Assembly (NCBI GenBank): GCA_038561985.1
Contig: CP073276.1
Coordinates: 1,240,001 to 1,304,000 of the forward strand
DNA: 64,000 nt
Source: Petrimonas sulfuriphila
Lineage (GTDB): Bacteria; Bacteroidota; Bacteroidia; Bacteroidales; Dysgonomonadaceae
Direction of reading: 5' to 3'
In this document: piece by piece, positions 38,512 to 47,171 of the stretch
Layout: each line of letters opens with the position of its first letter
How positions within the stretch are numbered: the first letter of the stretch is position 1
The notes under the pieces: model-generated
Told to the model about the DNA's origin: nothing
The model's database searches: none
Seen by the model: the letters and a program-made list of their open reading frames with translations, nothing else
Made by a program: the position numbers and the translations under genes

Positions 38512-39180
38512 ATGAACATCAAATTTGAAATTACCGAAGACGGTTCGCACACCCTTTTTGTTCCTGAACGGAACGAACATTACCATTCCACGCATGGAGC
38601 CATACAGGAATCGATGCACGTGTATATTGATGCCGGATTACGACATTGCGTGAAAAGCGAAGTAAAGGTGCTGGAAATCGGTTTCGGAACCGGGTTAAAT
38701 GCATTTCTGACCTTGTTGGAAGCCGAAAAAAACAGCAGGAAAATAGATTTCACTTCACTTGAACTCTATCCTGTTTCAATAACCGATGCTGAAAAATTAA
38801 ATTATGCCGAGTTGATTGATCCCACCCGAAAGGAAGTTTTTAATGAGTTGCACAAAACAGGCTGGGGAAAATGGAATCAGGTAGCGCTCTATTTTTCGCT
38901 GCTGAAAATGCGGCTCGATTTCAGCAACCCATCTAATTTCCATCCGGAGAACAAGTTTGATGTCGTCTTTTTCGATGCTTTTGCTCCTGAAAAACAACCC
39001 GAAATGTGGACACCGGCAATTTTCGATAAAATATATTCTGTTTCTTCCGAAAATGCGATATTGACCACTTATTGCGCCAAAGGGTCCGTGAGGAGAATGT
39101 TACAGGCTGCGGGTTTCTTTGTTGAGAGGCTGCCGGGGCCGCCCGGAAAAAGGGAAATGTTGCGGGCAGTCAAAAAATAG
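38512..39180 (+). CDS. mnmD: tRNA methyltransferase MnmD-type (DUF752)
   Basis: The ATG at 38512 (MNIKFEITEDGSHTLFVPER) gives 222 residues; the upstream codon in frame is TTG. The SAM-binding motif LEIGFGTGLNAF (about 54-65), FFDAFAPEKQPEMWT (about 150) and the C-terminal PGPPGKREMLRA match the MnmC N-terminal methyltransferase domain as a stand-alone protein. It methylates 5-aminomethyl-uridine at the wobble position and so continues the pathway that MnmG, also here, begins. A -7 box TATTTTTG lies at 38485-38492. Confidence 0.9.
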   Translation: MNIKFEITEDGSHTLFVPERNEHYHSTHGAIQESMHVYIDAGLRHCVKSEVKVLEIGFGTGLNAFLTLLEAEKNSRKIDFTSLELYPVSITDAEKLNYAELIDPTRKEVFNELHKTGWGKWNQVALYFSLLKMRLDFSNPSNFHPENKFDVVFFDAFAPEKQPEMWTPAIFDKIYSVSSENAILTTYCAKGSVRRMLQAAGFFVERLPGPPGKREMLRAVKK

Positions 39181-39189
39181 GCCGCGTGC

Positions 39190-39597
39190 TCATTTGGATA
39201 TCACCCGAACGTTTATCTTGTGATTGAATTGCTCTTCAGTGGGTGAAAAAAGTTCGAGTAAAGTTGTCATATCCCTTGTTTCCCAGATATTTACTTCCGA
39301 TGTGCCGAGCTGCCGCCCGCTGGCGTCGCTCACAATCACTCCTTTTCGGTTTTCGTGCTTCTTGTTCATGATTTTATCCAATCCGTTGGTCGAGATTCTA
39401 AAGTCGTTGAGCAGGTCAAGCATCATTTTTTCATTCACGTATTCAAATTCATAAAGAATATCTCCCAGATTGGCTTCAACGTTACTCGGTTTTTCCCCGA
39501 TAGTTTTCTGAACGTAATTCAATACCTGGTCTTCTTTCGATTTGGCGCATGAGACCAAAAAAGTCAATGCCAGAAGCAAATAAGCAACCTTTTTCAT
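39190..39597 (-). CDS. Hypothetical lipoprotein
   Basis: A 135-residue protein with a clear lipoprotein signal peptide (MKKVAYLLLALTFLVSCAKS, Cys17). The mature part is mixed alpha/beta and charged; no named domain recognised. It overlaps the upstream NlpE-like gene by 4 nt (ATGA) and converges on mnmD with a 9-nt gap. Co-translation with the short NlpE-like gene suggests a joint envelope role. Confidence 0.75.
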   Translation of the reverse strand: MKKVAYLLLALTFLVSCAKSKEDQVLNYVQKTIGEKPSNVEANLGDILYEFEYVNEKMMLDLLNDFRISTNGLDKIMNKKHENRKGVIVSDASGRQLGTSEVNIWETRDMTTLLELFSPTEEQFNHKINVRVISK

Positions 39598-39911
39598 GGG
39601 TTAAATCTTTTTGAGTTGATAGCGTGAGGCAAATGGTCCTTGAAAGAACCTTGTTTTTTGTCCTGATATTCACGGGTGAGGATAAAAGTTTCATCGGAAT
39701 TAATGGTAAGATGCATTGCAATACCAGCGGTGTTTGCTGCCGGGATAACACCTTGGTAGGTTCCGTAGATATCTGTTAAGGGACTGGCAATCTGTTCATT
39801 TTCCGTTTGTGAAGTCAGGTCGTTTTGGTTTTCGTTAGCCGGTTTTCCGTTGCCGCAGCTTGCTAATAATGTGATAAGCGCGGCCAGTGCAATGATTTTT
39901 ATAGCCTTCAT
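39594..39911 (-). CDS. Shortened NlpE-like lipoprotein
   Basis: The first in-frame start upstream is TTG at 39929; the ATG at 39911 gives 105 residues with the signal peptide MKAIKIIALAALITLLASC. The mature part shows the NlpE N-terminal pattern (YGTYQGVIPAANTAGIAMHLTINSDETFILTREYQDK), close to the full-length relative at 41960-42385. The place of its PCADCEG is PAANTAG, with both cysteines gone, and the protein stops after GSFKDHLPHAINSKRFNP, missing the second half of the domain. It looks like a decayed or repurposed duplicate. Confidence 0.7.
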   Translation of the reverse strand: MKAIKIIALAALITLLASCGNGKPANENQNDLTSQTENEQIASPLTDIYGTYQGVIPAANTAGIAMHLTINSDETFILTREYQDKKQGSFKDHLPHAINSKRFNP

Positions 39912-39961
39912 CTTTTTTGTCGTTGACAATCTTACAATCTTAATTAAGAAATTAATAACGA

Positions 39962-39969
39962 CAAAATTA
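39962..39969 (-). promoter_or_regulatory. -7 box of the short NlpE-like gene
   Basis: CAAAATTA on the plus strand reads TAATTTTG on the minus strand, 50 nt upstream of the ATG at 39911. Confidence 0.45.
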
Positions 39970-40016
39970 CTTTAATTGTTTCAATTAATTGTAAATGAGG
40001 GATAAAACGTGGAAAA

Positions 40017-40037
40017 TATACACAACTTTTGTGTGTG
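40017..40037 (-). terminator. Possible terminator of umuC
   Basis: ACACAA and TTGTGT pair around a 3-nt loop just after the umuC stop; on the minus strand an AT-rich stretch follows. Short stem, so weak. Confidence 0.35.
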
Positions 40038-40051
40038 CAAAAATCGTCTGT

Positions 40052-41311
40052 CTATTCGCCCCTTACTTGTAAAATATCCCGTATATCGGTGGTATATCTT
40101 CCGGAGAGATGTTCCTGGTGCATTTTAAACATACGGGCATCTTGTGAAGCCAGCCTTATGCCTCCCGACGATGAAAAGTGATTGATCGCATCTATGGCAT
40201 TCATCAGTCCTTTGTGGCGGGGATTGGCATTCATTTCAGGGAAAAGAGCGGGCTGATGGTGCTTTTCATCGGTGAAATTATAAAGTGTAACCCCCGCTCT
40301 TTTGTAGTGGAGATCTTTTTCATAGATTTTTTTTAGTCCGGATACGACAAAGTCCACTATCTCCAGCGTGGACGATGTGGAAAAGGGTAATCGCACTTCA
40401 ACGCTCCTTGAAAGCACTTCCTCCGTATCCTTAAAATAATTGGTCTGTAAAAATACCTGTATCCGGCTGCACAGCGATTGTTGTTTGCGTATTTTTGCGG
40501 CAGCCATTGCTGTGAACGTAACCACACGCTCTTTTATCTCGTCCCACGTTCCGTATTCTTTTTCGAACGTGCGGGTGACGGAAAAACTCTTGCTTTTCTC
40601 TTCTTCCACAAACTCAATACAGCGAATCCCGTTTAATTCCCTTTGCAGGTTAATTCCTGTAACGGTCATGTTTCTGCGCACCCACGACTCGGACATCTCC
40701 GCAAAGTCGACGGCCTTGAACACTCCTGCCGCCTGAAGCTTCACGGCATTGCGCCTGCCGATGCCCCACACATCTTCTACCGACAGCCACCTTAAGGCTT
40801 TCACCCGCTTTTCTTCCGTATCCATTACGTAGCATCCTCCCGTTTGTGAAGGATACTTTTTGGCAATACGGTTAGCTACTTTTGCCAACGCCTTGGTGGG
40901 GGCAATACCCACACTAATGGGGATTCCTGTCCATCTCCCCACGTGCTCCTTCATTCGTAGGCCATACTCTTTCGGGGTTGCCGTTTCCGCCAGGTCGAGA
41001 AAGCATTCATCCACGGAATATACTTCCTGCAGAGGGGAGTAACCCGATAGAATACTCATTACCCTACGGCTCATATCACCATATAGGGCAAAGTTGGCTG
41101 AATAGACAGCCACGTTATTTCTCCTGAACAATTCCTGTACTTTAAAGGCCGGAATTCCCATTTCGATGCCTATCTTTTTAGCTTCGTTGCTGCGTGCGAT
41201 AACACACCCATCGTTGTTGGAAAGCACAACTACCGGCTTGTCGTTAAGGGAAGGATTGAACACCCGTTCGCACGAAGCGTAAAAATTATTGCAATCGATA
41301 AGGGCAATCAT
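40052..41311 (-). CDS. umuC: Y-family DNA polymerase V catalytic subunit
   Basis: The ATG at 41311 ([18 protein letters not shown], 419 residues) overlaps the umuD stop by 4 nt; the frame is open a further 12 codons upstream inside umuD. Catalytic carboxylates lie in [11 protein letters not shown] (5-15) and [10 protein letters not shown] (about 100-109). The HhH region, little-finger domain and the C-terminal UmuC tail (DUF4113-like, [24 protein letters not shown]) are present. It performs error-prone synthesis past DNA lesions. Confidence 0.94.
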   Translation of the reverse strand: MIALIDCNNFYASCERVFNPSLNDKPVVVLSNNDGCVIARSNEAKKIGIEMGIPAFKVQELFRRNNVAVYSANFALYGDMSRRVMSILSGYSPLQEVYSVDECFLDLAETATPKEYGLRMKEHVGRWTGIPISVGIAPTKALAKVANRIAKKYPSQTGGCYVMDTEEKRVKALRWLSVEDVWGIGRRNAVKLQAAGVFKAVDFAEMSESWVRRNMTVTGINLQRELNGIRCIEFVEEEKSKSFSVTRTFEKEYGTWDEIKERVVTFTAMAAAKIRKQQSLCSRIQVFLQTNYFKDTEEVLSRSVEVRLPFSTSSTLEIVDFVVSGLKKIYEKDLHYKRAGVTLYNFTDEKHHQPALFPEMNANPRHKGLMNAIDAINHFSSSGGIRLASQDARMFKMHQEHLSGRYTTDIRDILQVRGE

Positions 41312-41745
41312 GGATGTTTGCGGATTGAGTAGGTGACAATACCCCACACAATGAGTGTATTTTCCGATGTGACGACAATAGGCTTATAACTTGTATTGGA
41401 GGGCATAAGCATACAAACACCGTTTTCCAGGTGTATACGTTTCACGGTAAATTCACCCTCCAGATAACACAGGGCAATCCTGCCGTGCGACCATTCCTCT
41501 CCCTTGTCCACAACCAGCAGGTCTCCATCGTTAAAATCTCCCAGCATGGAATTCCCCCGGACACGGGCATAAAATGTGGCTTCCGGATGCCGGATAAGCA
41601 ATTTGTTTATATCGATCCGTTCGCTTGCAAAATCGTCCACATTCGAGAATGGGCCCGCCGCTACGCTGCCCCCCAATGAAATTTCCACTTCCGAAAACTC
41701 CGGTTTGTAAATTTCTATTTGTGTCGATGCATACACTTTTCTCAT
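41308..41745 (-). CDS. umuD: UmuD-like S24 self-cleaving protein
   Basis: A 145-residue LexA/UmuD-type protein without a DNA-binding domain. Cleavage site Ala30-Gly31 in SVAAGPFSN, catalytic Ser66 in RGNSMLGDF and Lys102 in FTVKRI are all present. Self-cleavage stimulated by RecA filaments would activate the UmuC polymerase. The -7 box ends only 5 nt before the ATG (see the promoter entry), which suggests a leaderless or nearly leaderless mRNA. Confidence 0.93.
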   Translation of the reverse strand: MRKVYASTQIEIYKPEFSEVEISLGGSVAAGPFSNVDDFASERIDINKLLIRHPEATFYARVRGNSMLGDFNDGDLLVVDKGEEWSHGRIALCYLEGEFTVKRIHLENGVCMLMPSNTSYKPIVVTSENTLIVWGIVTYSIRKHP

Positions 41746-41749
41746 ACTG

Positions 41750-41779
41750 CAAATGTAAGTGAAAATAGAAAATCGACAA
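41750..41779 (-). promoter_or_regulatory. Promoter of umuD-umuC
   Basis: CAAATGTA at 41750-41757 is TACATTTG on the minus strand (-7), and CAA at 41777-41779 gives the TTG of the -33, spacer 19 nt. Transcription would begin about at the ATG. No SOS box was recognised. Confidence 0.6.
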
Positions 41780-41780
41780 T

Positions 41781-41816
41781 AAAAAATCCCACATATTCCG
41801 GAAATACGTGGGATAT
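41781..41816 (-). terminator. Terminator of tRNA-Ser
   Basis: ATCCCAC and GTGGGAT pair around a 14-nt loop that itself contains TTCCGGAA; on the minus strand a T-run follows the stem. It lies just downstream of tRNA-Ser. Confidence 0.75.
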
Positions 41817-41835
41817 CATTGTTGTGTTACCTCTG

Positions 41836-41922
41836 CGGAAAGAAAGGGATTCGAACCCTTGGTACCCGTAAGAGTACAACGGTTTTCGAGACCGCCCCGA
41901 TCGACCACTCCGGCATCTTTCC
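41836..41922 (-). tRNA. tRNA-Ser (anticodon CGA)
   Basis: The minus strand folds into an 87-nt class II tRNA: acceptor GGAAAGA with TCTTTCC, anticodon stem GCGGT/ACCGT with loop CTCGAAA (anticodon CGA, reading UCG), a long variable arm (TTGTACTCTTACGGGTACCAA) and T-loop TTCGAAT. Discriminator G as usual for serine tRNAs; CCA not encoded. Confidence 0.94.
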
Positions 41923-41959
41923 TTTTAAAGCCTATTCGCTATTGGCTTTATGTCAAGTC

Positions 41960-42385
41960 TTACCTTACTTTTGTAAGAACGTAAAAAGGAGCCAATTCTC
42001 CTTCAATCATTTTTTTATCGGCATTCAACTGAGCCAGACTTCCTTCTTGCAGTTTAAAATATTTTTGATCTCCGTCTTCGTCCTGAATAACTAAAATTTC
42101 TCCACTTTCGATAAAATAGGAGCCTTTATCTTCAAACTTAGCTTCCTTTTCACCCAGGTAATCGCTGACGAGAGTGAATGTGTTGTCGTCGTGGATTGTC
42201 AGTTGGGTTTTAATGCCCTCACAATCAGCACAAGGAAGTATGCCTTCGTAAACGCCAAGATAGTCTAAAGCCATTTCAGATGTATGCATATCGGGAGTCT
42301 CGGCATTTTTTTGTTTTGCGTTATTGCAGCTGATGAAGACAATTGCAACAAAAGCAAATAATAAAATACTTAACTTTTTCATCAT
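41960..42385 (-). CDS. NlpE N-terminal domain lipoprotein
   Basis: A 141-residue lipoprotein (lipobox VFISC, Cys about 20). The mature part is the NlpE N-terminal beta-barrel domain: LGVYEGILPCADCEGIKTQL with the CxxC pair, DNTFTLVSDYLGEKEAKFEDKG and ILVIQDEDGDQKYFKLQEG. E. coli NlpE senses surface contact, copper and lipoprotein-sorting faults; the role in Bacteroidetes is not established. Two ATG codons stand at the start. A -7 box lies at 42411-42418 (TACCTTTG on the minus strand). Confidence 0.87.
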   Translation of the reverse strand: MMKKLSILLFAFVAIVFISCNNAKQKNAETPDMHTSEMALDYLGVYEGILPCADCEGIKTQLTIHDDNTFTLVSDYLGEKEAKFEDKGSYFIESGEILVIQDEDGDQKYFKLQEGSLAQLNADKKMIEGELAPFYVLTKVR

Positions 42386-42410
42386 TAAAATATGGTTTTA
42401 AAAAACGATA

Positions 42411-42418
42411 CAAAGGTA
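42411..42418 (-). promoter_or_regulatory. -7 box of the NlpE-like gene
   Basis: CAAAGGTA on the plus strand reads TACCTTTG on the minus strand, 25 nt upstream of the start. Confidence 0.5.
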
Positions 42419-42457
42419 CAATATTTTTGGATATTTGCATGTTGTGGCCCCTGAAAG

Positions 42458-44524
42458 TTATTTCTTTAAAGCATATAACGCTGCTTTTGTGGATGCCAGA
42501 AGCGGCTCAATAGATATGCCGGAGCCAACAGCGTTCTTCATCCACAGCTGTGGGATGATTCTACCCTGGGTGTACATCCGGTCCATTTCGTCGGCAAGAT
42601 TTTTTCCGCGCACCTGTTGGCCGATTTGAAAATCAATGAGGTGTCCCATCGGATAGTTCGGTAGATAAAGCGGGTAGTCGATCATGTGCGAGTAAATCCC
42701 GAGAAGCGTCTCTCCCTTCCCTCCCAAAATATCGGCATAATAGGTGTCCCACACATCTCTTGCAGCCGTTATAACCGCTTCTTTCAATTGATCGGGAGTG
42801 GCATCCGGATGGTTGTAAAGCCATTCCCAAACGCGGATATCCACCAGGGAAACTCCCATGATCTCGTAACTCGACCAGAAGTTGTCCAAAGCCAGGTAGT
42901 GCTCGTCTTCAGGATTTGGATTTTTGAGGCCCAGCAGTTCCAAGTCTCTTTTCTGGAAAAGGAAAGCCACTGCTTCGGTAAATGCTGTGTTGGGTACACC
43001 GTTGAGAACATAGTAGTCTACATCATTCATCGTAATGGTTTGCTCCACCGTATGACCGAACTCGTGTACGGCAATATTATAGCCTTTATAATCCATTCCG
43101 CCAGCACCGATTCTTGTACGCAGATGAGCTATGTCGTTACGCATCGTTGCCCCCCAGGCATGCCCGGCGCCACGTGACGGGTCAACCACAATGAGTGATG
43201 AAATTTCCCGGGCCCTGTCTGGCTTCCATCCCAGTTTAACCAGGATATTGGGGAGATCGGTCTCCAATGCTTTTGGGTTCGGGTATTTTTTAGAGGTGAT
43301 GGCTGTAAGCTGTTCCTCGGGTATTCCCCCGCGGGCTTTAAATCCGTTGTACCAAATATCGAACGGCTCCAATTTCCGTCCTAAGCGCGACTCGATAAAT
43401 GCGGCTACTTCTTTTACTTCGGGTGAAGAGAGCAACCCTTTAAAAAGGGTTTCCACGTCTTTTTGCGGAATCTCCATGGTCGCATCAAAGGCTCGCGAGA
43501 GTTGAGTGGGATAATGCGGAAAATAGGTGTCGAGCTGGCGCATAGCGTGGAAATTGGCGAGGAAAATCTTGTACCGGGTATCGGGTTCGGGAGAAGCTGA
43601 TGCCTCGGCATTGTTTTCAAACAATTGATTCGTACCCGGGTTCCACGTGAATTTGTCGCTGTTAATGGTTTGCTGAGGAATAGTCTGGTCGATGATACGT
43701 TTCATCACCGTGTATATCATGCGTTGTTTTTCTAGCCCCCTGACTGTATCGGCATAGTTCGATTTCAGTTCATCGCGTAACCCCCAATGTGAAATCAGTT
43801 TCATATCGTCCGGGAAAAGCTGTTCACCGTTATCGTTGCGAAGCTTTCCCATAAAAAGATTGTAGTCGGAAATGTATGCGTCGGCCTCGGTAATTGTTTT
43901 CGATATGTTTTGCTGAACAGTTGCCGGCACACGCGCGGTGAAACGGTCGCCCATGCGGGCGTAAGCCCATTCTTTTCTTGACCATTTCTCCCCCAGCCCT
44001 GTCTTCTCCTGTAACGAATAGAATGGGAAGTTAAGTGCTGTAATAAAGGCAATTTTATTGGCATATAGGTCATCGTTCAGGTGTGCTGTTACATCGTAGC
44101 TTCCAAACATCATGTCTACGGGGGTAATTTCTTCACCTTCCAGTTGTAGCGGCTCTTTCAACAGGACATCGATTTTGTGGAAGTATCCGTCGAATACTTC
44201 AAAGTTTCGCTCCAGTGTATGAAAAAGCTGATCGAGTCGAGCTTCATCAGCAACAAAACTCCGCTTGCAGAACTCGGCAAATTCTCCTGCCGTTCCGTCC
44301 GGTTCCCGCCAAAGGTCAGCAACCTGCCGGACACCACGTTCAATACGGAAATAGGCCGTTTCTCCCAACGAATCCTTCAGCATTGAAATTACTTCGTTGC
44401 GCTGCGCTTCTGCAATAAAACGGCTTTCTGACATATCATTCTCTTTTTTTGATGGGTGGGTATTACAAGAAACAAGTAATGCCAACAGTAGTGAAACGGA
44501 TAGTAGTGGCCTCATCTTTTTCAT
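42458..44524 (-). CDS. Zinc metallopeptidase lipoprotein (gluzincin)
   Basis: A 688-residue lipoprotein (lipobox LLVSC, Cys20) with a gluzincin zinc site: HEFGH at about 487-491 and the third ligand Glu in FTEAVAFLF about 25 residues later. The long helical N-terminal part resembles the M2/M3 oligopeptidase type, and the size fits that group; I cannot name the exact family. It probably trims peptides in the periplasm or at the cell surface. It is divergently transcribed from the M20 dipeptidase at 44633; the pairing fits peptide use by this lineage. -7 box at 44548-44555. Confidence 0.8.
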   Translation of the reverse strand: MKKMRPLLSVSLLLALLVSCNTHPSKKENDMSESRFIAEAQRNEVISMLKDSLGETAYFRIERGVRQVADLWREPDGTAGEFAEFCKRSFVADEARLDQLFHTLERNFEVFDGYFHKIDVLLKEPLQLEGEEITPVDMMFGSYDVTAHLNDDLYANKIAFITALNFPFYSLQEKTGLGEKWSRKEWAYARMGDRFTARVPATVQQNISKTITEADAYISDYNLFMGKLRNDNGEQLFPDDMKLISHWGLRDELKSNYADTVRGLEKQRMIYTVMKRIIDQTIPQQTINSDKFTWNPGTNQLFENNAEASASPEPDTRYKIFLANFHAMRQLDTYFPHYPTQLSRAFDATMEIPQKDVETLFKGLLSSPEVKEVAAFIESRLGRKLEPFDIWYNGFKARGGIPEEQLTAITSKKYPNPKALETDLPNILVKLGWKPDRAREISSLIVVDPSRGAGHAWGATMRNDIAHLRTRIGAGGMDYKGYNIAVHEFGHTVEQTITMNDVDYYVLNGVPNTAFTEAVAFLFQKRDLELLGLKNPNPEDEHYLALDNFWSSYEIMGVSLVDIRVWEWLYNHPDATPDQLKEAVITAARDVWDTYYADILGGKGETLLGIYSHMIDYPLYLPNYPMGHLIDFQIGQQVRGKNLADEMDRMYTQGRIIPQLWMKNAVGSGISIEPLLASTKAALYALKK

Positions 44525-44547
44525 GTTTAAACTTTAACATTATGTTG

Positions 44548-44555
44548 CAAAGGTA
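44548..44555 (-). promoter_or_regulatory. -7 box of the zinc metallopeptidase gene
   Basis: CAAAGGTA on the plus strand is TACCTTTG on the minus strand, 23 nt upstream of the start codon. Confidence 0.55.
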
Positions 44556-44632
44556 ATTAAAAAGCGTTTCATCCGCTTCTGGATGCAATTTTTTTTGTAG
44601 TTTTACGCCCAAACCCTAAAACTAAATTAATT

Positions 44633-46006
44633 ATGCAGGAGATTAACAACTACGTGGAAACCCACAAGCAACGATTTTTAGACGAGCTCTTCGAACTGAT
44701 CCGAATTCCATCCATCTCATCACTTCCCGAGCACAAACCGGACATGTACCGCGCCGCCGAAAAATGGAAAGAAATTCTGCTCGCTGCCGGTGCCGATAAG
44801 GCGGAGGTATATGAAACCGATGGAAATCCGGTGACATATGGCGAGAAGATAATCGACCCCAAGGCACCCACCGTAATGGTTTACGCTCACATGGACGTTA
44901 TGCCGGTTGATCCGGTCGGCTTATGGAAAACCGACCCCTTTGAACCGGTGGTGAAAGAGGGGAAGATCTGGGCGCGTGGCGCCGATGACGATAAAGGCCA
45001 GGGATTTATGCACGCCAAAGCGTTTGAATACCTCGTGAAGTCGGAAAAATTGAATTGTAACGTGAAATTCCTGATTGAAGGTGAGGAAGAGGTTGGGTCG
45101 CCCAGTTTGCCCAAGTTTTGCAAAAAACACAAAAAAATGCTGCAGGCCGATGTTATTCTGGTCTCAGATACCTCAATGATAGCCCCGGATGTTCCTTCCA
45201 TTACCACCGGGTTGCGCGGATTGGCATACTGGCAGGTGGAAGTTACCGGCCCGGACAAAGATCTTCATTCGGGCCTCTTTGGCGGTGCAGTAGCCAATCC
45301 CATCAATGTGCTGGCCAAAATGATTGCACAGGTTACGGACGATAACGGACGTATTTTGATTCCCGGATTTTACGACGATGTTGTAGAGGTTTCCCGAAAG
45401 GAACGGAACATGATGGCGAAAGCTCCGTTTTCGCTTGAGGAATACAAAAAATCGCTTGACGTGAAGGAAGTTTTCGGCGAGAAAGGGTACACCACCAATG
45501 AACGCACCGGCATCCGGCCTACTTTCGACGTATGCGGTATCTGGGGCGGCTACACGGGTGAAGGCGCCAAAACAGTGCTTCCCTCCAGGGCATATGCTAA
45601 AATCAGTACCCGGCTGGTGCCCAACCAGGACCACAACAAAATAGCCAAATTGTTTGTGAAGTTTTTTGAAAGCATTGCTCCGAAATCGGTAAAGGTAAAA
45701 GTGGAATACCTGCACGGAGGGCCGTCGTATGTCTGCCCTATTGATTTGCCGGCATACAAAGCCGCCGCAAAGGCTTACACGGAGGTATACGGAAAAACTC
45801 CGATTCCTGTCCGTTCGGGAGGAAGTATTCCGATTATCGCCACTTTTGAAGAGGTCCTCGGTATTAAGTCGGTGCTAATGGGTTTTGGGTTAGGATCTGA
45901 TGCCATTCACTCACCCAATGAAAATTACCCTTTGGAACAGTTTTACAACGGAATCCGTACTATTCCGCTGTTTTACCGGTATTTTGCAGAAGAGATGGGG
46001 AGGTAA
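44633..46006 (+). CDS. M20 family dipeptidase
   Basis: A 457-residue cytoplasmic zinc dipeptidase (no signal peptide). Metal and catalytic motifs: YAHMDVMPVDP (His86, Asp88), ARGADDDKGQ (bridging Asp), EGEEEVGSP (catalytic Glu and metal Glu), LVSDTSM, and the C-terminal HSPNENYPLEQF with His. The dimerisation lid lies in the middle (LHSGLFGGAVANP). It cleaves dipeptides imported or produced by other peptidases. Its last 47 nt overlap the 3' end of the opposite-strand gene. Confidence 0.93.
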   Translation: MQEINNYVETHKQRFLDELFELIRIPSISSLPEHKPDMYRAAEKWKEILLAAGADKAEVYETDGNPVTYGEKIIDPKAPTVMVYAHMDVMPVDPVGLWKTDPFEPVVKEGKIWARGADDDKGQGFMHAKAFEYLVKSEKLNCNVKFLIEGEEEVGSPSLPKFCKKHKKMLQADVILVSDTSMIAPDVPSITTGLRGLAYWQVEVTGPDKDLHSGLFGGAVANPINVLAKMIAQVTDDNGRILIPGFYDDVVEVSRKERNMMAKAPFSLEEYKKSLDVKEVFGEKGYTTNERTGIRPTFDVCGIWGGYTGEGAKTVLPSRAYAKISTRLVPNQDHNKIAKLFVKFFESIAPKSVKVKVEYLHGGPSYVCPIDLPAYKAAAKAYTEVYGKTPIPVRSGGSIPIIATFEEVLGIKSVLMGFGLGSDAIHSPNENYPLEQFYNGIRTIPLFYRYFAEEMGR

Positions 46007-47162
46007 CAAACACATAAGCCAGATATTGTGTTTGTTCGGAAACCGGTGTTAAAGCTAAAAATCCCGAAATAATTTTCCCGTTTTCAACGATGAGGGGAAA
46101 ATCTGTTGACATTTTCTGTTGGAAGGTTAACGCTCCGCCCGTTTTTTTGAAAAAATCGACCGTAAATTTTCCGGTAGACCCGGGTTTTACAAAACGGTCG
46201 TAGAGAATGTAGGCGACAATCCCCATATTCATTCGAAGGTTAATCTCAACGCAAGGTTGGATTTGATACCCTCTGTTGGTTTTGCAAACCATCATGTCCA
46301 CTCCCAGACAACCGGAATAGGATGGGTACTGGCGGCAGAGTTTTTCGGCAAGAGATTTCCGGAGTTGCGGCAGCAACTCCGGACCGGTGTATTCACCCAA
46401 CCTTTCTTCAATATCGGTTTGTGGCATCAGGAAGTTGCCCATGTAGGCACCTGAAGATGTGGATTGGAACAGGGAGTACCCGATAAATTCAGCTTTGTTA
46501 TCGGAAAGGCAGAATTCCATGGCAAAATCTCGAATCTTGTTCAGAACAGGCTCCGCAATAAGGCCTCCCTGTTCGTGAATTACCCGCCGGCACCAATCGG
46601 TTTGTTTGTCGGTTATTTTCCCTTTGATCCAGCTTAATCCCTTGCCGCTGCCGGAATTGGGCATTTTCAATACGTGATCCCCGTTTCGCGAATGTAAAAA
46701 GTGCAATACATCATCAACAGCGGAGAAAAAATAGGATTCTCCACAAAACGCGTTATTCTCCGCCCTGAGTTCGTTCAGAATATGTATGGCGTTCTTCCTG
46801 CCCGAGTCGCTTCGAAGCTGTTTTAACTCCTCCATCGAAGGCAGGCTCTCTTCCATTGCACCGGCGTCCAGCAACTTTTTTCTCAATGCGGGGTTCCATC
46901 CCCACGGGATAATTTTCTCTTTCGGAAAAAGGGAAATGCCCGAAAAAGGGATGAGGGATACCTCGAGGGCGAAAAACTCTTTCAATCGGGAAAGGAACTG
47001 TTCGTTTTGAGCAGTGGCGGCAATCACCTTAGCACCTTCCGGAGCATACCACATCGGCAAAATGGCCAGATCGTCCGCAATTTTCACTGCAGATGCCGGA
47101 GGCGTGTAGTTAATACCGAAGTTCGCCAGGGCCAGATCGTTCTCGGGATTGAAGAGATGCAT
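45960..47162 (-). CDS. Uncharacterised protein with ATP-grasp-like motifs
   Basis: A 400-residue cytoplasmic protein beginning MHLFNPENDLALANFG. I know it only as a conserved hypothetical type. It carries traits of the ATP-grasp fold: KMPNSGSGKGLSW (about 167-179) resembling the Lys plus Gly-rich loop, AEPVLNKIRDFAMEF (hinge Glu region) and PCVEINLRMNMG (about 303-314) resembling the E-x-N-x-R metal site. If so it would ligate a carboxylate to an amine or thiol. It follows buk by 9 nt and probably shares its mRNA. Its 3' end overlaps the dipeptidase gene tail to tail by 47 nt. Confidence 0.72.
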   Translation of the reverse strand: MHLFNPENDLALANFGINYTPPASAVKIADDLAILPMWYAPEGAKVIAATAQNEQFLSRLKEFFALEVSLIPFSGISLFPKEKIIPWGWNPALRKKLLDAGAMEESLPSMEELKQLRSDSGRKNAIHILNELRAENNAFCGESYFFSAVDDVLHFLHSRNGDHVLKMPNSGSGKGLSWIKGKITDKQTDWCRRVIHEQGGLIAEPVLNKIRDFAMEFCLSDNKAEFIGYSLFQSTSSGAYMGNFLMPQTDIEERLGEYTGPELLPQLRKSLAEKLCRQYPSYSGCLGVDMMVCKTNRGYQIQPCVEINLRMNMGIVAYILYDRFVKPGSTGKFTVDFFKKTGGALTFQQKMSTDFPLIVENGKIISGFLALTPVSEQTQYLAYVFVTSPSLLQNTGKTAE

Positions 47163-47171
47163 ACGCTTGGG

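Noticed and set aside
39482-39751. Open frame that could be the missing half of the short NlpE-like protein after a frameshift
   Set aside because: Its translation shows none of the expected NlpE residues, so a simple frameshift does not explain the truncation.
41746-41835. SOS box for umuD-umuC
   Set aside because: No CTG-N10-CAG or other recognised LexA site was seen near the promoter.
43640-43651. Second parS-like sequence GTTCCACGTGAA
   Set aside because: Only the left half matches; the right half continues TTTG instead of ACA, and it lies within the peptidase coding sequence.
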